The notes under the pieces: generated by a model | Database searches by the model: none | What the model saw: only the letters and a program-made list of their open reading frames with translations | Told to the model about the DNA's origin: nothing | Assembly (NCBI GenBank): GCA_030123605.1 | Contig: CP126123.1 | Location: forward strand, 2,150,001 to 2,214,000 | Reading direction: 5' to 3' | Source of the DNA: Nitrospira sp. | Lineage (GTDB): Bacteria; Nitrospirota; Nitrospiria; Nitrospirales; Nitrospiraceae | DNA length: 64,000 nt | Made by a program: the position numbers and the translations under genes | In this document: positions 59,768-64,000 of the stretch, in pieces | How the letters are laid out: the number at the start of each line of letters is the position of its first letter | Numbering within the stretch: the first letter of the stretch is position 1

Positions 59768-60994
59768 TCAGGAGAGCGGCAGGGCAGGCCGAACCCGCGC
59801 ACGGTAATCCAAGAAAAAGGCGAGAAACACTCCGATCACCAACGCCAACACTCCCGCGACCGCCGTGTTGAGCAACAGGCGCGGACGAGTCCGCTTATCG
59901 GCTGGCACCCCCTGGTCCAACACCTGGACGGTCGGAGTATCCCGAGCCTCCGCAATTTTTGCCTGTTCGTGTTGAGAGGTCAGCAAGGTGAAGAGCGTCT
60001 CCTGCACCTTCACCTGCCGATAGAGTCGCGCGAACTGCAGGGCCAAATCAGGCACGGTGGTCATGGCAGGGTGAAGCCGGTCGCCCGGCAGTTGTCCCTT
60101 CCCGCCCTTACCGGTTTCCATGGTAGAGAGCTGCTTCTTCAATTCTTCGATGTTCGAACGGATCCGCGCCACATCGGGATTGTCCGGCGAAAGATAGGTC
60201 CCCATCACCTGGTACTGCACCTCTTGAGCCGTGATCTGACCTTGCAGGATCGCTGCCGCCTCGATCATGACCTTCGCCTGTGCCTCGACCGCCACCGTCC
60301 GGTTCTTTGTCTGAAATTCCCGCAGCGCATCCTCCGCCTTGGCCATGCTCTCCATCGTCTCACCCAACCGCCGTTCGATGAAGGCGCGATTTTGCCCCGC
60401 TTTGCTGACGGTCACGGTCCGGTTCAAGCGGTCCAGGTTGGTCACATAAAAATTCGCCATGTCGGCGGCCACCTGCGGATCCTCATCTTCCACAGCGACC
60501 TTGATGACCTTCTCCTTCGTCACCGTGATGCGAATGTGATCTTCCAACTCCTTGCGGGTTTCGACCATGGTCTTTTCTCGATAGCGATCCATCAGCTTGA
60601 ATCGCCCGATGACCTCGTCCGCCATGACCCTCGATTTCACAATCGACACAAACACATCCGTCGGGGTCGTCGGCATCGCAGGCAATCCCAAACCGAGGTT
60701 CTGCGCCATGCCTCCTGCTGCCGGCGAGGCCAACAGCGTTGCCAACGTACCCATTTCTTTCGAATCCAACTGCGGCAGGATCGACGCGGTCGATTCGTAC
60801 ACATTCGGGAGCAGCAGACTGATGCCCAACGTCGCCAACATGCCTGCCAGACACAGGCCCCCGATCAACCGACGATGCTCGGTCAGGACATCCCAATAGT
60901 CGAAGAGCGTGGTGCTGTCCGAGGCAGAATCCCGCTCCACTTGGGAAGGCGGAGGATCCATGAGCGCGTGAGGTCTGTCCGAATGCCAATCCAT
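59768..60994 (-). CDS. Wzz/GNVR-type polysaccharide chain-length determinant
   Basis: 408 residues with two transmembrane helices (about 45-65 and 375-395) around a long periplasmic part with heptad-like helices (RRLGETMESMAKAEDALREFQTK). The second helix is preceded by DQGVPADKRTRPRLLL, the Pro-rich end of Wzz proteins. No tyrosine-kinase domain follows. The ATG at 60994 is preferred; a TTG 12 bases upstream is possible. It is 15 bases after the SLBB gene, a standard pair for capsule or exopolysaccharide export. Confidence 0.88.
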   Translation of the reverse strand: MDWHSDRPHALMDPPPSQVERDSASDSTTLFDYWDVLTEHRRLIGGLCLAGMLATLGISLLLPNVYESTASILPQLDSKEMGTLATLLASPAAGGMAQNLGLGLPAMPTTPTDVFVSIVKSRVMADEVIGRFKLMDRYREKTMVETRKELEDHIRITVTKEKVIKVAVEDEDPQVAADMANFYVTNLDRLNRTVTVSKAGQNRAFIERRLGETMESMAKAEDALREFQTKNRTVAVEAQAKVMIEAAAILQGQITAQEVQYQVMGTYLSPDNPDVARIRSNIEELKKQLSTMETGKGGKGQLPGDRLHPAMTTVPDLALQFARLYRQVKVQETLFTLLTSQHEQAKIAEARDTPTVQVLDQGVPADKRTRPRLLLNTAVAGVLALVIGVFLAFFLDYRARVRPALPLS

Positions 60995-61009
60995 AGACTT
61001 ACCCAACCA

Positions 61010-63622
61010 CTAGCGCCCGACCACTGCAATGCCGGCGGCAGTCAGGGCCAAACTGCCGATGATGCTGGCCACCGTCTGCCACAACGCCAACTGCGGCGGA
61101 CGCGCTTCGACCTTCTGCGGGACCACGATCGTGTCGCCGGGGCGCATCTCCTTCGCATAGAGATAGGCGGACTCCGTCGTCCCATTCGCGCGCATCACGT
61201 ACATTTCGCGCTTGTTGGCATCTTCGGTGATGCCGCCGGCTTGCCGCAGATATTCGTCGAGTTCCAATCCGGGACGATAGACGACGGTGCTGGGGTTCTT
61301 CACGGAACCGATGATGCCGACGGTTTGGGGAGGAGTCGGAATCGTGACCCGATCACGTGCTTCTAGTATGATGTCGTCCACCGTGCCTTCGAGATGCTCG
61401 ATGGAATCCAGGCGAACCACGACACGGCCCAACTCGACCCGCGACGCGATGGCTTCCAGTTGTTGAAGGCGCAGCGACAAGACCTGCTGTTCCGCGAGGG
61501 CTCCGCTGGTCGCGAAAGCGGCGGAGGCCGTCAGCCCGGCGGTCCCGGCGGCGATCCCTGCGGATTGCGCCGTCAACCGCTGCCGCTCCGAGGCGATGAA
61601 GCGGTCGAGCTCAGCCTGTTGCCTGATCTTGACCGATTCGCGCACGAGCATGATGCCGTTCGGGAACGCATTCCTCGTAAAGCCACCGGCCCGCCGCAAG
61701 ACGGAGCTGAGACGCTCCCCCGTTTCAATCGTGAAGTATCCGGCGCGACGCACCTCCCCTTCCACCAAGACCAGGGCCGGAGGCCGTAACTGACTCGCCA
61801 CCACCACCTGGTCCAGTCTGGTCAACTGGTGGTTGTCGGCCTCGCTTCCCTCGAAGACGGCTTTGGGGCTGAACTGGATGACCTTGGTTTGATACGAGAC
61901 CGAATCGGTCCGGATGATTTCGGCGCGATCGGCATAGGCATCGACCGTGAGTTGTTCGGGAGTCAAAATATCCCGCACCCGCATGCCGGCGCGGTATTCG
62001 TACGGACCGGGGCTCTTGACCGCCCCGACCAGACTGACCACGTTCACCACCTGGGTCGGCAAGGTCGCGATCCGCACGTAATCGCCGTCGAGCAGGATCG
62101 GGTCGCCGCCTTCCACCCCGAGACGGCTCTTCTCCTCTCCTTGTGAGCCAAAGGCCCGGACGAGATCCACATCGATCATGATGCGTTCTTTCAAGGCAGG
62201 ATCTTGGCGAAACAGATGGCAACGCTGACGGTCGGAGAGAGGCGTCAGCCCGCCGGCCAAGGTCAACAGTTCCGTCAGGCGGGAGCCGGGTTTCAGTTCG
62301 TAAATGGCCGGCCGCTTGACCGACCCACTGATCGCCACCACCGGGCCCAGCGGCGGAACCAGCACCACATCGCCGGCCTGGAGACGCTGATCCTGTCGCC
62401 GATCACCACGCAGAAGAAACTCATAAAGGTCCAATTGCCCGATGGCCTTGCCCTCGCGCATGATTTTCACCTGGCGCAGCGACCCGGAGCGGGAAGGGCC
62501 GCAGGCGGCATAAATCGCGTTCGACGCCGTGGCCAACGCGCTGAGTTCGTAGGCTCCCGGACGGGCGACTTCCCCGACCACGTAGACCTTCATCGTGCGG
62601 ATCCTGGCCATCGACACGTGCAATTCAAACCGTTTCAGCAGAGTGCTGAGCCTGGCATGGATGGTCCGTTCCGCCTGCGCGAAGGTCTGCCCCCCGACGG
62701 GAATCGCTCCCACCTGCGGAATGACCACCACCCCATCCCGTTCGACCGGGACGATGTAGCTGCGATTGAAATTGTGGTCCGGCACATTCCAAATGTGTAC
62801 GGCAAGGGAGTCCTGCGGCCCGATCACATAGTCCGGCCCGACCGGAACATCCTGGAGGGAGGTAAAGCCGCCGGCCTGGGCATCGAAAAAATCATACCCG
62901 TATTGCTTCAATCGGCTCCTGACCCCCTGCAACACCGAGAACTGCGCAAAGGCCTCCTCCACGGAAAAATCCTGGTGTCGAAGCAACTCGGCCGTAAAGG
63001 GCTTTTTCTCCACCTGCAACTTCTGCTGGCTCTGCTGCGTGACACCAGTGCCGATGCCCTGCACGGTCGATTGCAGCGTCTGCAATTGCGACACGCCCTT
63101 TTTTTCACGCTCGACCTGAGTCTGGTGTTCCAATTCGCGCTTTTCCTTTTCCGCCTGCACCCGTTCGAGTTGGCGATCGCGCTCTTCCTCTTCCTGCTTC
63201 ATCCGTTGCTCGACCGACGAGGGGAGCAGGCTGTTGGCCGCCATGGGCCAATAGTCGTTGAGGTTCGGCACCGTGTTCTCGGGCGAGAGGTCCGGCGCCG
63301 TCGGAATCGGACAGGGCGTGTGCTGTGGCACGATCGGCTGGGTGGCGGTCGGGTTGGTCACGATGGCTTGCCCGGGAGGAGTCGGTAATCCATAATTTCC
63401 GAATGGAAAACCAAACGGGATCTGACCCCCAAGAGAGGGGCTGCCGCCTGAAGGGAGGGACGGAAGCGTAGGAGCGGCGTTGGGGTTGGTCAAGGTTTGC
63501 GCCAACAGGGACGGGGGTAGGAGTACGCTGGCGATCAGCAACCAGACCACCACCTGCATCCAACACGCGGTCGGCCTTCGAGCATCGACAAGAAACACAC
63601 GCTGTGTGGACCGGTACGACAT
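61010..63622 (-). CDS. Polysaccharide export protein with multiple SLBB domains
   Basis: 870 residues. Signal peptide (to about residue 42), a Pro/Asn/Gly-rich segment, a coiled coil of charged residues (about 135-180, EEEERDRQLERVQAEKEK), a Poly_export domain (YVIGPQDSLAVHIWN), then at least four SLBB beta-grasp repeats and a C-terminal transmembrane helix. It forms the outer-membrane export channel for a polysaccharide, as in Wza. The 5' end lies 6 bases from a MITE-like element whose edge touches the ribosome site (AGGA), so expression may depend on the insertion. Confidence 0.9.
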   Translation of the reverse strand: MSYRSTQRVFLVDARRPTACWMQVVVWLLIASVLLPPSLLAQTLTNPNAAPTLPSLPSGGSPSLGGQIPFGFPFGNYGLPTPPGQAIVTNPTATQPIVPQHTPCPIPTAPDLSPENTVPNLNDYWPMAANSLLPSSVEQRMKQEEEERDRQLERVQAEKEKRELEHQTQVEREKKGVSQLQTLQSTVQGIGTGVTQQSQQKLQVEKKPFTAELLRHQDFSVEEAFAQFSVLQGVRSRLKQYGYDFFDAQAGGFTSLQDVPVGPDYVIGPQDSLAVHIWNVPDHNFNRSYIVPVERDGVVVIPQVGAIPVGGQTFAQAERTIHARLSTLLKRFELHVSMARIRTMKVYVVGEVARPGAYELSALATASNAIYAACGPSRSGSLRQVKIMREGKAIGQLDLYEFLLRGDRRQDQRLQAGDVVLVPPLGPVVAISGSVKRPAIYELKPGSRLTELLTLAGGLTPLSDRQRCHLFRQDPALKERIMIDVDLVRAFGSQGEEKSRLGVEGGDPILLDGDYVRIATLPTQVVNVVSLVGAVKSPGPYEYRAGMRVRDILTPEQLTVDAYADRAEIIRTDSVSYQTKVIQFSPKAVFEGSEADNHQLTRLDQVVVASQLRPPALVLVEGEVRRAGYFTIETGERLSSVLRRAGGFTRNAFPNGIMLVRESVKIRQQAELDRFIASERQRLTAQSAGIAAGTAGLTASAAFATSGALAEQQVLSLRLQQLEAIASRVELGRVVVRLDSIEHLEGTVDDIILEARDRVTIPTPPQTVGIIGSVKNPSTVVYRPGLELDEYLRQAGGITEDANKREMYVMRANGTTESAYLYAKEMRPGDTIVVPQKVEARPPQLALWQTVASIIGSLALTAAGIAVVGR

Positions 63623-63628
63623 AAGTCC

Positions 63629-63822
63629 TAGCCCACGTTATTCATGACGGTTCGTCGCGAAATCGCTGAGCCGCGTCGCGAGACCGGCGCGCGGAACCGT
63701 GAGGACCTGAGGCGTACTCGTGCAGTACGTTGAGGGAACGAGGGGCGAGCCAGCCGACCGAAGGCCCGTCGTAGCAGCGGATCGGCGATTGCAATAGAAG
63801 GGTTCATGAATAATGTGGGCTA
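63629..63822. repeat. 194-bp MITE-like palindromic element next to an exopolysaccharide gene
   Basis: The ends form an inverted repeat: TAGCCCACGTTATTCATGA on the left and its near-perfect complement on the right (one mismatch, G/A), with weaker pairing extending to about 45 bases (CGCTGAGCCGC / GCGGATCGGCG). TA flanks GCCCAC at both ends, the target duplication of mariner/IS630-type elements. The centre holds a second perfect hairpin, CGTACT-CGTGC-AGTACG. No gene is inside. It is the pattern of a non-autonomous MITE. Confidence 0.7.
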
Positions 63823-64000
63823 GGCCCTGACCCTGTGGATAACGGACTGTAGGTTCTAATCCAAAAGCACCGAAACAGTCAAACGCCACGGCGGTGAATA
63901 AGGGGAAGTGCCTCCCCCTCTCATTTGCTCGCTCCTCCGCCGGGGGAGCGGAGACGGTGAGGGAGTATCACATTAAAAGGTCACTGCCACGGCAGTCCAT
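63823..64000. other. Non-coding end of the window
   Basis: No gene, tRNA or strong hairpin was found in the last 178 bases. They probably contain the promoter of the exopolysaccharide operon, with the MITE between it and the first start codon. Confidence 0.3.

Overview
The window looks like a chromosomal segment of a Nitrospira-type bacterium (Nitrospirota, a nitrite oxidiser or comammox relative). The evidence is a run of bc-complex genes mixed with CydA-like (bd-type) oxidase subunits, many single-haem c-type cytochromes and an NxrC-like haem-b subunit, plus hopanoid (hpnH) and exopolysaccharide-export genes. No 16S gene or full nitrite oxidoreductase is present, so the genus is an inference.

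Left core, 1-7.7 kb: the start of a transketolase gene at the edge, a compact bc complex (Rieske protein plus a cytochrome b carrying a fused cytochrome c domain), a soluble transhydrogenase, a lipoprotein, a GAF/sigma-54 activator, and two small envelope proteins.

Accessory island, about 7.9-42.47 kb. It ends at a tyrosine integrase whose stop lies 6 bp from the 3' end of a tRNA-Thr(CGT) gene, the likely attachment site. It holds: an orphan DUF433 protein; a HUH rolling-circle Rep-like gene; the C-terminal stump of a DUF499 protein; a type III-like restriction system (Res intact, methyltransferase truncated, DinD between them); a three-gene operon with two very large tyrosine-recombinase-like proteins; a three-gene SF2 helicase / PLD nuclease / unknown-protein module; a 1144-aa RecB-nuclease/SF1-helicase fusion; and VWA, NPF-repeat, SSB-like and HTH genes. 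Three almost identical 1250-bp IS3-family elements sit in it. Copy 2 (3-bp repeat ACG) splits the middle recombinase gene, which is exactly restored by removing the element and one repeat. Copy 3 (repeat CCC) lies just upstream of the VWA gene. Copy 1 has non-matching flanks (CAT/CAC) and truncated genes on both sides, as expected of an IS-IS recombination that deleted the DNA between a methyltransferase gene and a DUF499 gene.

Right core, 42.5-64 kb: tRNA-Thr, a lipoprotein with a caspase-like fold lacking the catalytic His/Cys, a UbiA prenyltransferase, then a leftward 12-gene respiratory cluster (57.9-45.7 kb) with a PRC-barrel/Rieske fusion, cytochrome b, two CydA-like proteins, five c-type cytochromes, an NxrC-like subunit and membrane proteins of unknown function. 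After it come hpnH with a small partner gene, and SLBB/Wzz exopolysaccharide-export genes whose 5' end abuts a 194-bp MITE-like palindromic element.

The best candidates for undescribed biology are the helicase/PLD/unknown-protein module (25.4-31.9 kb), the giant recombinase operon (17.4-25.2 kb), and the hybrid bc/CydA-like respiratory cluster.
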